Shown here in pieces: positions 38,916 to 51,400 of a stretch of 64,000 nucleotides of DNA (its first letter is position 1; the number at the start of each line of letters is the position of its first letter). The notes under the pieces are model-generated. The model did not search any database and had not been told where the DNA came from. It saw only the letters and a list, made by a program, of their open reading frames with translations. Location of the stretch: assembly GCA_003024175.1 (NCBI GenBank), contig MDYQ01000039.1, positions 62,001 through 126,000 on the forward strand, read 5' to 3'. This DNA comes from Planoprotostelium fungivorum (Eukaryota; Evosea; Variosea; Cavosteliida; Cavosteliaceae). The position numbers and the translations under genes were made by a program.

Positions 38916-40537
38916 ATGTTTCGAACGGTCAGTGTTGTCTCACAGAGCGCCAAGGTAATCCATATTCTAAAGGAGCCATTCTTCACTTGTGGCTTTACCC
39001 ATTCCGATATGTTGACCGCCAATAGGGCCGTGCATTCAGCACAGCTAGTGTTGGGGGATACACATACCAGACCTCACAGCTGAAGAATGGGCTCCGAGTC
39101 GTCTCAGCCTCTACTCCTTCTTCTCCCGTTGCCTCTGTAGGTCTTTACCTCAACGGAGGTAGTCGTCTGGAGACTGCAGAGACTCTCGGTGCCACCGGTG
39201 TCTTCAGAAGACTCGCCTTCAAGGTACCATCTGATTCATTTTCATATCGGAGAATCTGCCTGATCCCATATGAAAAACCCTCTCCCCCCTTGGCATTCCA
39301 AACACCCCTTTCCATGATAGAAGCTGATGAAAATGCAGGGTAGCGAGGCTTTCCCCGAGCTCACACTCACCCGTGAATTCGAGCTGTTGCCCGCCACGTT
39401 CGATGTCGCCGTCGGTCGTGAGCAGGTCCTCCTCAGCACTGAGTTTGCCCCCGAGAAGCTGGCTCAGGCCCTTCAATTACTCAACAATGCATCTGCCATA
39501 GAGGCCAGAGAGTACGCCATCCGTCTCGGACGTGAAGACGTGGAGCTCGACACCATGTCCGCCGAGGCCGATACCAGAACATTCATCCTCGATGCCCTCC
39601 ACAGAGAGGCTTACCGTAATGGAGGTCTCGGCCGATCGATCTTCTCTCCCAGCCACAGAATCCACCACCTCGGCCCTCAAGAGATCGAACATTATCTCAA
39701 GTCCATCTCTGCCAATGGTGCCACCCTCGTCGCCACCGGAAACATCTCCCACTCGGAGCTCGTCCGTGATGCCGAAGGTGCCTTCTCTCAGAGAGCCTGG
39801 GGACAAGGAGGCAAGGCCACTCCATCCAAGTATGAGGGAGGAGAGTTCAAGCTTAACGCCGACTCTGAGACGACCGTTGGTCTTGCTTTCGAAGGAGCCG
39901 CACAGGGATCCGCAGAAGAGTTCTCATCTGCCCTCCTGCGTGTCATCCTGGGAGGTGATTGGAAGATGGAGATGACACGTGTGTGACTCGAAGCAGGTGG
40001 AAGAAAGCACAGAGACTATGGAATTGGACAGGGACACACGTCTCGTCTTTACAAGAACGTCATCCAGAGTGGACAGGCCGTCGAGAGCGTAGAGTCCTTC
40101 AACTTCAACTACACCGACTCTGGACTCATCGGTCTCATCGCCAACGCTTCATCCGGTCCGTCTCATCATTTATTTTATTTTATTTCTCACCTTCATCAGG
40201 AAAGGCAAGAGCCGCCACCCACGAGCTGACCGGCGCCCTCTCCACCTTTAAGAAGAGCCCCATCACAGAAGAGGAGCTGAAGAAGGCCAAGGAGGGCTAC
40301 AAGGCCGAGACCCTCATCAGATCGGAGACCAGATCAGGTCTGTCCGAGTTTCTGGCGTCACAACACGGCCAAGCCAAGAGCCCGGCCGACTACGTCGCTG
40401 CCGCCGACAAGGTCACCGCTGAGGAGTTGAACAAGTTTGCCCGTAAGGTCTTCAACAGCCAGCCCACGCTCGCCGTGGTAGGAAACGACGTAGAGGGTGT
40501 ACCTTCTCCCTTCTCGATTCACCAGCTCTTGCAGTGA
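38916..40537 (+). CDS. cytochrome bc1 complex core protein 2 (QCR2/UQCRC2)
   Basis: The protein belongs to the M16 peptidase-like core subunits of ubiquinol-cytochrome c reductase. The N-terminus MFRTVSVVSQSAK is a short presequence. Conserved blocks are QLKNGLRVVSASTPSSPVAS, VGLYLNGGSRLETAETLGAT, TREFELLPATFDVAVGREQV and HRIHHLGPQEIEHYLK, with C-terminal SNF-like VESFNFNYTDSGLIGLI. The zinc-binding HxxEH site of active MPP-beta is absent: the equivalent region reads LGATGVFRRLAFK, as expected for core 2 rather than for beta-MPP. Introns include about 39223-39337 and a T-rich one at 40157-40199. The stop is TGA at 40535-40537. A mitochondrial processing peptidase alpha subunit is the only close alternative. 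Confidence 0.85.
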
Positions 40538-40647
40538 AGTCTAAAATGAATCTTCTTTTTCATCGTCCATCTATCTTGTTTGTGATCGCGTGAGATGGAA
40601 GGTGTCGATGTGATTGATGTCGAATGTGATGATGATGGGGTGAATAA

Positions 40648-43600
40648 ATGGTGGGAAATGGTTTTATTCGCGCCTTCTGCGAATTGCGTGCCAGATTCAA
40701 AGTAACCAAGACGTTTATGACGAGTCTCCGATTAGATGACGAAGAAGAAGAACCTATCGTCAGGAGTAGATCCACCGCCATGTTTAACCCGTCACTCCTC
40801 ACTGTCTATACAGACAGTCAAGATCCGGATATGATCGCAGAACCCTCTCCATCCCTGTCTTCAGGGGATGGATATACCATGGATTGTGCAGAAGAAACAC
40901 AGAGGAGACCTATGATCAGGCCTGCCAATCGATCTGTAAGGAATGATGCAGGAGAATCACTGTACGAGAGTATATCGAGGACGATGGGAGGTATGTCCAT
41001 GTCTACGTCGGGAGTGCCAATCATCGAAACGACGCCGTGGAGGAACTGGAATGAAGAATTTCAAAGGCTGATCGAGAAGAGATCGAGTGATGAATTGATG
41101 GAACTTGACCGAACGAGAATGCTGAGACAGGTACGTCAGACATTTGAATCTGATGTGAAGATGTAACAATTCAAATGATCATTCGAACAGTTGAGCGATG
41201 ATTTCGCACAAGAAGCATCCAAAACGGGAAAAGTGAATTGTCACGCTCTTTCACGTCTGTTGATTGACAATCATCACAGATCATCATATCAGAGCTCTTC
41301 CTTCCCGTCGAACAGAAGACCATACCTCCCATCACTGGAAAAGTCGGCGGAGTCGTTGGAGGTGTGATTTCATCTCCATCCTACCATCACCACATCTTCT
41401 CATCCATCCTCTCATCTTCTATACAGGTCAGAAGTTCTTCTGCAACGGAGTCTTCTTCAAGATGGCAGTCGATGACCACAATTTGTACGGAGGAGACGAA
41501 GGCACGATGAAGACAGCAGGTCACGAACTGAGAGCCGTGACTTCTCTTCTCAATTGTAGAGTGCAAGGCCTCCATTTCCCCCTCCATACGATTATTGATT
41601 ATCTAGGATGGAGGTGAGAATATTGACATTGTCATGTTGAAGACGATGATCATGATGAACGAGATGATCGTGATAGACATATACCATTACGATTACATTT
41701 ACGATATAGAACCACACGACAACGTCATTACAAAACGGAAACTGAAGACCATTCAAGGTTGCTGGCAGCTTCTCTACTCCCCCTCGATTCAAAGAGTTTA
41801 GTCTACGGCTCGTGTGACGCAGGCCGGACCATCCACGATTCATCCACTGCCATGAGCTCTCGAATACAACTCGCCGCCAAGATCATCAATTTGGGGGGCG
41901 AATACGTAACGAACACTCTACGCACCAAGCGTAACTTTCTGTGGCTGCCGACCGATGCCGAGGGTCACCAGGGTGACGAGAAATTTCTCGAAAATTTCTG
42001 AGAAAATTCAGGGAAGGACAAGAGGTTCTACCTGTTGGATCTGGCGAGGCTGTTCCCGCCATTAACGCCGCGGGCGGACGTGAAGGGAGATTTTCTCATT
42101 TCAAAGATGAGGCCAGAGTTTCTCAGGTCTTATCCCATTCCCCTCTGTGCTGATTCATTCTCTGGATTTTATCTAGAAAACAAAGCCCAACACAATCAAG
42201 AGGTGCGTATAACCTAGTGTGAAATCAAACGTTGATTTGACTTCGTGTGATACGATACGATGACATCAATCGCGAAGATGAAAAACATCGATGACTACAC
42301 CATATGAATCTGTACACATCAACGATACGATGATGTTGATGGAAGATGTTAGGTCAGAGATGCAACGAAATTTCTGGTCGAATCAGTCATACCCAATTTC
42401 ACCGCACAACTCTCGAAAGAATTCTCATCGTGGTATTCCGCCGCAAAGGCTTCTTCTTCTGTGCTCTACCAAGGTTCTCTCTCCGGGAGATCATTCAGCA
42501 TCAAATCAACCGAGGTGGAGATATTGGAGAGACTCATCATAGAAATCCACAGGAAGGGTGGGAACGATGTCATCATCAGATCGATGTAGATCACATCGAG
42601 AAGAGAGACATCAAGATCATCACATCAAGACCATCACATCAATCATCACATCAATCATCACATCAAGATCGTCACATCAAGATCGTCACATCAAGATCGT
42701 CACATCAAGATCGTCACATCAATCATCACATCAATCATCACATCAAGATCGAAGGCTGATGGACGACAGGCATCAACCTAAAGATGATGGGAAGGATAAG
42801 GAACCACATCGGTTCAGACCACGGAGAAGTCAGACAGTACATCTTGACCGAGATGGTCGTCAGGACCGTGAAGACCATGGCCAGATATCAGATGAGATGT
42901 CTCAGGCAGCCAGATCTGACAGCCTACACCAACTACATCCTCTGGTTCTTCAATCGTGTCTTTGGTACCGGTGAGGATGAGATTTCCGCGGAATTTCACT
43001 GATATTTCGCCTCAGGGGAAGACAGTGAAGCGTGCTGGAGAGAGATATCGGACAACGTTGCGAAGAAATTTGAAGGGGAGAGGGGAGAATTGAAGAGGAA
43101 TGATGTTCGATTGCCTCTCCTCTTTCTCAGGCTACAGAAGGTGAGTCAATTCACAATGATTCATTTGAACCATTTCTATCGATCTACAACTCACCGAATT
43201 GAAGTGCTTGGGCATCAAGATGAATGCTCAGATCAACAGCTGCGTTTGGTTACGCACGGAAGACATGCTGAAGGGTAGCGAGCCGTTTCTGACGGCAAAC
43301 TACAAGAGTGTAGTGGGAGAGGTGGTGTTGGATCCCATACAACAGAATTCATCGCTCTTGTCGACTCGAACTCAATCAAAGGAGAGGACTATGTTCACAG
43401 GTGAGAAAGAACATGAGTGTGATCGTGATCGTGTCATGATGATGATGACGATCGCGATGGTGATGTCGATGGACATGATGATCATCGCAGATCGCGCATG
43501 ACATCACCGCGATGATGCTGATCGAGAGACAGAGATACACAACTCAGACACCATGGACTGTACGGACATCACATCTTCTCCCAACTCGACTACCAATCAC

Positions 43601-46600
43601 GTGAATTGCTCTCTCTTTCATTGCTCTGAAGAAACACAGACGGGTGCTCCTTCTTCTCAGGGAGCGAAATTACCTCCAACGATAGAAGCACTGGAGCCGG
43701 TCATCAAGCACCTCAACCGAATCTTCTTCGAAGAGGGTGACGAATTTTCCGCGAATTTTCATTGAAATTTCCAGGAACTGCCCTGTCGAAATTGGCGGGA
43801 ACGGCGGAAGGATCGGACGAGCTATTTCAGGCAGCTGCGAGGAGATTCCAAGAAGCTGTGTCGATCGACCCTGGTGACTACAGGTCCCTCTACAACTGGG
43901 GTCTATCTCTACACAATCACGCGCTCAAACTTTTGGCGGGAAAAAATACAGACAAGGTGCGTACAGTAGAGGTTTCATTTGATTGAAACGACGACAGAGG
44001 GAAGTCAAGAGGCTATTGGACGAATCAGAGACGAGGTTCAGGGAGGCTCAATCGATTGAAACGGCAGATTACAGGCTATTTTTAGCCTCGGCGAATCTGT
44101 ACGCCGACCGAGGCCGGCAAGCTTCCGGCCCCGCCGCCATCGAGGATCTAAAAAAAGCCGCAATATTTTTCCGGTAACATCTATCCATCTACAACGTCCC
44201 TCATTTTTCCAGGAATTCTTACGTCCTCTCTTCGATGAGAGACTACGATGTCCTCTACAACTGGGCGAACGCCCTCATGGATCTTTCCCGCCTTCCCTCC
44301 TCCCTCGATTCCAGGAAATTATTATCCGTAGGCTGCTCTCTCTACCACACTGCGTCTCAGCTGCAAGTCGTGCAGGTCACGAAGAATTGGGCCGTCTGCC
44401 TGGGGAGGTTGGCTCAGATCGGGATCTCCGATCATTCTCCGCGGAATTCCTCGGAGGATGATATGGTATGATGTCATCACACGTCATCGTCTGACGCGTT
44501 GTAGACGGAAGGATTGGACGAATTGACTGCAGTGAGTTGGAGGCACTATTACGGGATGAGTTATCAAGAAGCTTTCTCTTTCTGCTACGTAAAGTACGCG
44601 GAGGCAGCACAGCTCCAGCCGAACGATCACGTGACTCAGAAGATTCCGAGAAAAACATCTGAAAATTTCCAGGAAATCCATCTCAATTGGGCGAATACTC
44701 TGTACAAGCAATTCATATTGGAACAGAAGGTGAAATCTCGTAGCAATTCAGATTCTGACGTTCAGAAGAAGAGTGGAAAGGTCGATTACGAGGAGTTATT
44801 CCACTCGAGCGAGAGATACTTCAGATCTCTCATACTATGCCCTGGACACATCCCTTCCATCAACAATTGGCTGCAGACTCTAACTTGCCTGGTGTCAGCC
44901 TGCGATGGTCAGCATCACATCATCACATCGAATCATCACCTTGTCATTGATGATGTGTATATCATCAATCATGTGGACGATGTGATGTGCTGATGTGATG
45001 TGCAGAGAGTGATAGTCCGAACAGTGAGAAGCAGAATACGAACACAGTGGTGACCATGTCGAAAGTCTTAACCGAGTTGGATAAATTCATATCCATGGTA
45101 GAAGCCATCAGCAGCAAAGGTGAACGATCATTCTCATTCGTTCATCATTCGGTAGATGTATACCTTCTCCCCTGCTCTCTCATCACTTCACATGTCTCTT
45201 TCAGAATATCTCATCGCATCATCCATCCTACACATCAACACATACACATCAACACATACACATCAACACATACATATCAACACATACACATCAACACATA
45301 CACATCAACATCGATGCATTCGATCCATCCTATTACAAACGAAGAGAATGACAGAAGAAAAACAGACGAAAAAGCTTGGGACAGCATCGGCAAATTGAAA
45401 GACATCGTCAGGGGATCAGAGAAGAAGTCCAGGGCACTCTTCTCCTTCTTAATGGACGCAGATTCCAGCTCCATGAATGCATCGGAAGGTATGGAGGCAC
45501 AGCTGAGAGGTGCCAGTTACCTCACCTCTCTCGTCACAAAGGTGGACGCCTGGCTGACCCAGCAGGTGTGATGTTTCATTTATTCTATTTTATTGTTCTG
45601 ATTTGGGACAGAGGCCCAAATTGGAGGGACTGTTGAAGAGTGATCAGTATCAATTGATGGAGAAGATGCTGGAGAAGAAGGGTGTCTCCATGGTGATGAC
45701 GTCATCATTCGTCATCATCCTTCGTACTGAATAGTTCTCAGCACAGAGTGAGGAAGAAGAAGACACAGCAGATCTTCGTCATGAAATCTCTTCGATTGGA
45801 TCTCATCAGAGAAGCCAACCAAGATGACGTATGTCTCGTTGTAGTTTGACATACCCATAATCATGATATGCATATGTCTCGTTGTAGTTTGATGTACTCA
45901 TTGTATTTCGACAGAATGCCGCCTGCGAGAAGATGATGAGCCAGAGCGTGTCGCATTTTTCAGTCGTACCCCTGGCGTCTTGCTTCTGCGACGAACACAG
46001 AATGCATCTCGTCTACAACTACATGCCCGGCGGTCAAATTCTACCGAGATTATCCGCCTGCAGAGACATGAAAGGTTTCATCTACAACGTTGTAGATGGA
46101 CTGACCCTTCACAGAATTTTCGATGGAAGATTCCGTCACCTTCTTCGCTGCAGAGGTGAGTGAGTTGCGTTTCAATTGATTGAGACGGTACAGATATACG
46201 AGGGAATCTGTGCTTACCACAGGGACGGAAGAATCTACGGAAAATTATCACCCAAGAAGGTTCTGCTGAACGCAGGGGGACACGCCGTGTTGTTACAGAC
46301 ACTTACGTCTTTAAATTCGGGTGAGATTTCCGCGAGGTTTCGCGTTAACCAGAAAAAGGAGAAGAAGATTCTGACGCCCTGTCATACTACGCACCCGAGG
46401 TACTGAGTGGAGAGGTGAAGTTTAGATGATGATCATCGTGATGATGATGAGTAGACGGCTACGGAGGCTGCTGACTATTGGTCGTTTGGTGCTCTTCTAC
46501 TTCACTTTTTATCTGGAAAAGTGAGTCTAATTGTTCATCTGATGATTTATTTCATTTTATTCTGTTGGATGTTTTATCACTCAAAAAATTTATTTCACAT

Positions 46601-47196
46601 AAATCTGATGAGATGACAGCCTCCATTTCCGGGTAGTACGATGTATGATGTTGTAGATTCCATATTGAGTTGTAAATACGATGTACCCAATGGTCTCTCT
46701 TCAAAGTGTTCCGATGTCATCAGAGGAGTGAGAACATCATGCATCATCCATCATCATCCATCATCGTCCGTCTTCATGTTTTCGGTCATTCCACGATCTA
46801 TGATCACGATCATCATCATCCGTCTGATCGTGATCATCCATCGCCATGCATTCGATCATCTCCACGCTCGATCGACGATCACCACGACGATCCCATCCGA
46901 TCACCCCCGATCATGATCGCAGACTGACTTGACATCAGCTGCTGGACATTGATATCCCCGCCCGAACCAAATTCTGGCGAAATCTCCGCGAAAACACGTT
47001 CTTCCGGGGAATTCCCTGGGAAGATCTGTCCCTGGCCGTCCCACCGCTCCTCCCCTCTTCGAATTTCGGAGATTTAGGTTTCACCGTTGTAGATGGAAAC
47101 GTCCACGGTGAATATATGGGAATGACTGTAGCACAAGTCCACCAGCCCAGCTCGAGCTGGTCGGCTGCTACAAACAAGAGGACGAGAGAAGAATAA
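40648..47196 (+). CDS. CLU domain - TPR - AGC-type pseudokinase protein
   Basis: The first half matches the CLU (clustered mitochondria) domain: NLYGGDEGTMKTAGHELRAV, LHFPLHTIIDYLGWR, SLVYGSCDAG, then RFYLLDLARLFPP and GINLKMMGRIRNHIG, with the downstream CLU/eIF3-like block ILWFFNRVFGT. TPR-like helices follow (RRFQEAVSIDPGDYRSLYNW; RFREAQSIETADYRLFLASA). From about 45760 an AGC-kinase fold appears: IFVMKSLRLDLIREAN (Lys kept), MHLVYNYMPGGQI, IYGKLSPKKVLLNAGGHAVL (RDLKPEN lost), LQT instead of DFG, YYAPEVL, ADYWSFGALLL and the C-tail RGIPWEDL. Join between CLU and TPR parts runs through one intron at about 43401-43534; a separate gene ending at 43501 and another starting at 43553 remains possible. 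The start is uncertain (40648 or 40718). Confidence 0.7.
42590..42755 (+). repeat. CATCAAGATCGTCA minisatellite in intron
   Basis: About nine CATCA-based units, many of them the 15-mer CATCAAGATCGTCAC, fill an intron of the CLU gene. The stretch is open in several frames but encodes only His/Gln/Ser/Ile repeats and does not match the CLU family. Confidence 0.85.
45228..45312 (+). repeat. ACACATCAACACATAC repeat in intron
   Basis: Six copies of a 15-bp ACATCAACACATACA-type unit occur in an intron of the CLU-TPR-pseudokinase gene. Confidence 0.85.
46079..46098. repeat. full 20-bp palindrome of the iterated motif
   Basis: CATCTACAACGTTGTAGATG is its own reverse complement and joins two half-sites of the iterated 10-mer. 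It lies inside a 40-bp intron: with 46075-46114 removed the flanking exons read RDMKEFSMEDSVTFFAAE, which fits a kinase C-lobe helix. Confidence 0.9.
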
Positions 47197-47260
47197 AGAG
47201 GATGAGATGATGATGATGCAGATGAGAACAGAGAGGACGATTTCGTGTGTAATTGCTTCT

Positions 47261-48344
47261 TTATGGCTTCTTGTGGCCTGGGCCTGTTGGTGTGGCAGCT
47301 TTGGTCGATGATGTCTTTGGCTTCGATGTGGATGATGTCACGCGAGAGGTGGAGCTGATCGTGGAGCTCTTTGTGGAGCTCTTTGTGGATGAGCTAACTA
47401 TCTTTGAAGAGGAAGAAGGGACTGCGGAGGAGGTAGATGGTGACACATCGATGGAAGATGAAGAGGGTGATGCAGGTGTCTCGGCGGGGACCTCCACGAC
47501 AGTAGAGGGGGGGGTGAGACAGCCATCACCACTCCATCCGTTGACACATCTGCAGTTGTCGTTCTCACAAAATTGTTGGACGGTGCTGGGGAGAGATACG
47601 GTGACCTGTTCGAATGAGACATGATCGTCTTTGGAGGATGGAAAGACTCACTGTGGCCGTGTTGCAGACGGTAGCCGCGATGACGAAAGATGAGAAGATC
47701 AGGAGACAAGACAGGTAGACCATGAAGGAACCTCTAGGAACGGAGAAGAGGCCCAAAAGTGATAAGATGGCCACGGTGATGCAGCCGGTAGACAGGAGTG
47801 ATTGAGATCCATTGGAAGATTGCAATCTCTCTTGTTTCGTCTCTGTGACGCCCATAGTGAGAGCCGCCGAGTGAGATGAATAAGAGGTGGTGGGTGTGAT
47901 GCCGTCAAAGTAGTTGCCTGGGGCCGAGGAAACTACCGAAAAGTTGAAGACAATGTTACCACTTCCGGATATGACGGCGACCGAATCATAGACAGGGAGG
48001 TTGTGGAAGATTTCCACGGTCTGAATGCCGGTGGACTTCAAGGTGAAGCTGAACGTGAGGATCAGCTGATTCCTACATCCGATGGAGATCATACCTATAG
48101 GAAGAATGGGTGGCGTTCTGGCCGCAACCGTGGTCTGCAGCGAGTGTTCCCGCGAACAAGATGGTCTAAACGGGTTTAAGAGATCATGATCTCGGGGGGA
48201 TACCAGCTCACCAGAAGCAGAAGATACATAGACATCCGTGACGTTTCGTGCGATGTGGAGGTGATGATGTTGCTCGTGTCCGTTGGCGTTGAGTGTGTGG
48301 TGCAAGATGATAGACGGCCAAAACTCGATGAATTTCCATCGCAA
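47261..48344 (-). CDS. membrane protein with EGF-like module and Ser/Thr tail
   Basis: Blocks on the minus strand are a beta-rich, glycosylated region (VFNFSVVSSAPGNYFDGITP), a hydrophobic part (STGCITVAILSLLGLFSVP; MVYLSCLLIFSSFVIAATV), and an EGF-like loop (CENDNCRCVNGWSGDGC). A long Ser/Thr/Pro/Lys-rich end (SSTKSSTKSSTISSTSR) stops at KKP. The order of a hydrophobic region before an EGF-like module is odd and suggests that two genes could be merged here: one ending around 47750 and one with its signal peptide MVYLSCLLIFSSFVIAATVC starting near 47724. I consider the two-gene reading at least as likely. Confidence 0.4.
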
Positions 48345-48450
48345 AGGACATAACCTTTCGATAAATACATATTTCGGTCACCAATTTGACATCTCTATCA
48401 TCAACTCCAGCATCTTTATTAGATGCACATCTCAGGAAAATGAGATGCTT

Positions 48451-51400
48451 TTATAATTTGCGAACCTCGTATGGATCGTGTGTAAGCTCCTCCACAGCCT
48501 TTCCTTGAGCTTGCGCTTGATCGTCCGTTCCCTTCAGCCTCTTGCCGATGTTGAAGAAGGAAGGCCTCTTCCTTGGCTCTTCCTCGGTACATTCTGATAC
48601 GAAAATCTTCACAGAGATATCCCAGTCTGCGTCCACACGAACAGAGGACACCCTCTCAGATTTCTCGTGACGATACACCTTCACACGGCGTCAGATGGTG
48701 ATCGTGACAAGGACATCACCTGACTCTCAGGACTCTTTCCATCTGATGCAATGAACGAGAGCAAGAGACCGAAGCTCCACACGTCAGCGCTGGTGTATTG
48801 CACGCCGTATTTCACTACCTCAGGTGCCTAAAGACATTTCAGATCGACAGATGCATCTCTGTTACTCACCGTGTGGCCTGACGTCTCACTACAACGAGTT
48901 CCATCCGGTACACATCGACTGAAATTGGACACTTTCGCTGTGACAGTACCCTCAATGATCTGCAACAAGATCTGGAAGGTGGTCAGAGAAGGCGAGTGGG
49001 TGAGGGTCACATGATGAGGGGTGAGAAGAGTGTGGACGATGCCTTGCTCTGACGCATAAACCATGGCTTTTACCACGTCTCTGATTCTGTCGAAGATTCA
49101 GATCTATAGGGTGATGCCTATTGGATCACATGATGAATGTAAGGGGAGACACAGAGTGAGAGAGCGAATAAGAGAAGAGACTCTTCTCGTTCATCCATTC
49201 CATCATCAGCCACTTCTCTGTTCGTTCTTCTCAGCCTCCGCTTGATCACAGTAAGCTCACCTGATAGATTCTGCCCCAAGTACATGACGATATTAGGATG
49301 ATGCATCGACTGTTCCATCTCAACATCGTTTCATCTGCCGTCACGCTCACCCTCAGTGTCGTCGCCTCTTGCACCAACTTTCTCACATTCTTCTCAAATT
49401 TCTTGACTGCCACGATGGTGATTCCTTGATGCATGGCCTTCCACACTTGTACGCCAATGTCATCGGATATTTTCTCCATCCATTCCACTTTCTCTTCCAT
49501 CTCATTCTTCTCCACTTCAAACTGCGATCGTCTGTCGTTGTTTCGCGCGTGGAGAAAGGTTCACCTGACGGATGCTGACTTTACGGCGGTAGATGATGAC
49601 GCCGATGATGATGACGATCATGATGACGGCAGCAACCACGCAACAGATGATGATGATGATGAACGGGGGGAACGTGCTGCGGTCTGCGACTCTCTCGCTG
49701 GGTATCGGATTGGGCCTCGCACCGATGGAAAAATTCGTCAGATGATTCGTCTGACAGATGGCGGCATCATCCACGATGATGAGTTGACATCCATCGGTAG
49801 ACCAGCCGTTCTGGGAATCATTCCAATACTGACAAACAGCATCTGATTTATGTGAGTCATCTGGTGATGGATGCGACTCACGGTGGCCAGATGGAACAGC
49901 TTGGATGATGCCCATCGAGATGTTGATGTGCTGTCTGGTATCTGAGACATCCATCTCGATACCACTTCCATCGTACACGTTGACTCCAACCAATCGACTG
50001 TATCTATCTCTTCCTTCAATCGTCTCAACGTAAAGTGCAGTTCACATCGTTTCGTTGGATAGAGACAGAAACGGGTTCACAGATGATGAGATCAATGCAA
50101 CGGACACTGTGCGATGTTATTGTTTCGTTTTCATCTCCCAATCACCTTGCGATGAGAAAGCAGAGACTGGCAGACTGACAGAGACGTTCTCATGAACGAT
50201 GGAGTTGTAGATGGATTCTCCGGTCAGATTGTATGTCATCACACTGATGGATACATTCTTCGAAGTGTATTCGAAAATAGGTGAAGTTCGCACGACCGCT
50301 GAAATCACGGCTGAAATCAGCTTGACCGTCTGCAATCAATCAGTCTCGTTACGATTCAGTTCCTCTTCGCACGGTGAGATTGGCGGAGTCGATCAGTCCA
50401 GCGTCCAGCACGTTCTGTACATCATTTAGATCATGGTCATCCATCTGATGAGCTCATCGTCTCACTTTGGCATCCAGTACGGTTAGCTTTGTGTTGCCAT
50501 TGAACAATTGGTCGATCTGTTGCTGATTGCACGGTGCATAAGAGACGATGCACAGAGAAGAGGTGATCAACGAAGGATAACAATGTGACACATCGATCTG
50601 GCAATCTCGGATCTGATCTACAGACACTGTAAGTCCAGTGCTGGTGATGTTCTGCCAATCTATTCCAATCATCTGATATCTATCAATACCACTGAAGATC
50701 GGCGCAATTGAATCTCACACGAAGAGACGTGACGTTCGCTACTCTGATGGAGACGTTACCGTTCAGAATTGCGGCCGAGCAGTTGATGAGAGTGATATTG
50801 TTACCGAAACCAGTGTAATCTATATGGAAATCGTCGATCGTCCCCGATATATAGATCGTAGCATTCTCTGAGATATTGGCGGCAGCATTCAACACTACAT
50901 TGAGTTATTTCGGCACAATTACACCAGACGATTTTACCTCCAGTGGCATTACTGTTAGGAAAGATAGTATAATGATCTGAACTCGTCAAATGGATTGAAG
51001 ATGAAAGGGCTTACCATCATATGTAAGAGTGAAGGGAGTCACTCGATTCAAAGATGTGATATTGCCGTGATACGTCTCTCCTGGTCTCACCAAATTGCAT
51101 CCGAAACATGTCTGGCCTGCATACAATCGTATGTACAGATTTGTTCCTTGAACTCGAACGACCTTCGTTCCTTCAATATTAAACACGCGATATTGAAAGC
51201 TACCTGACAATGTAGCCGAATATCATCGATATTGCAATTCATTGGCATGGACGAATCGAATCCTGAAGAACATGAATCGAGAAGCGAAAGATGCGTCAAA
51301 TGATGGTCACGATGAACTCACCTGTTCCAGTTAAGATGACAGTGGAGTTGAAAGGAAGAGTTATAGGGATAGACAATGGAGAGACAACACTCAGCGGGGC

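Noticed and set aside
42558-42974. Long frame rich in HQ/SSHQ/ITS repeats
   Set aside because: It is the CATCA minisatellite read through in frame; the flanking CLU-family sequence continues in another frame after splicing.
46079-46130. Reading the full palindrome as exon sequence (GFIYNVVDGLTLHRI)
   Set aside because: Removing a 40-bp intron gives MKEFSMEDSVTFFAAEIYEG, which matches the kinase fold, so the palindrome is intronic.
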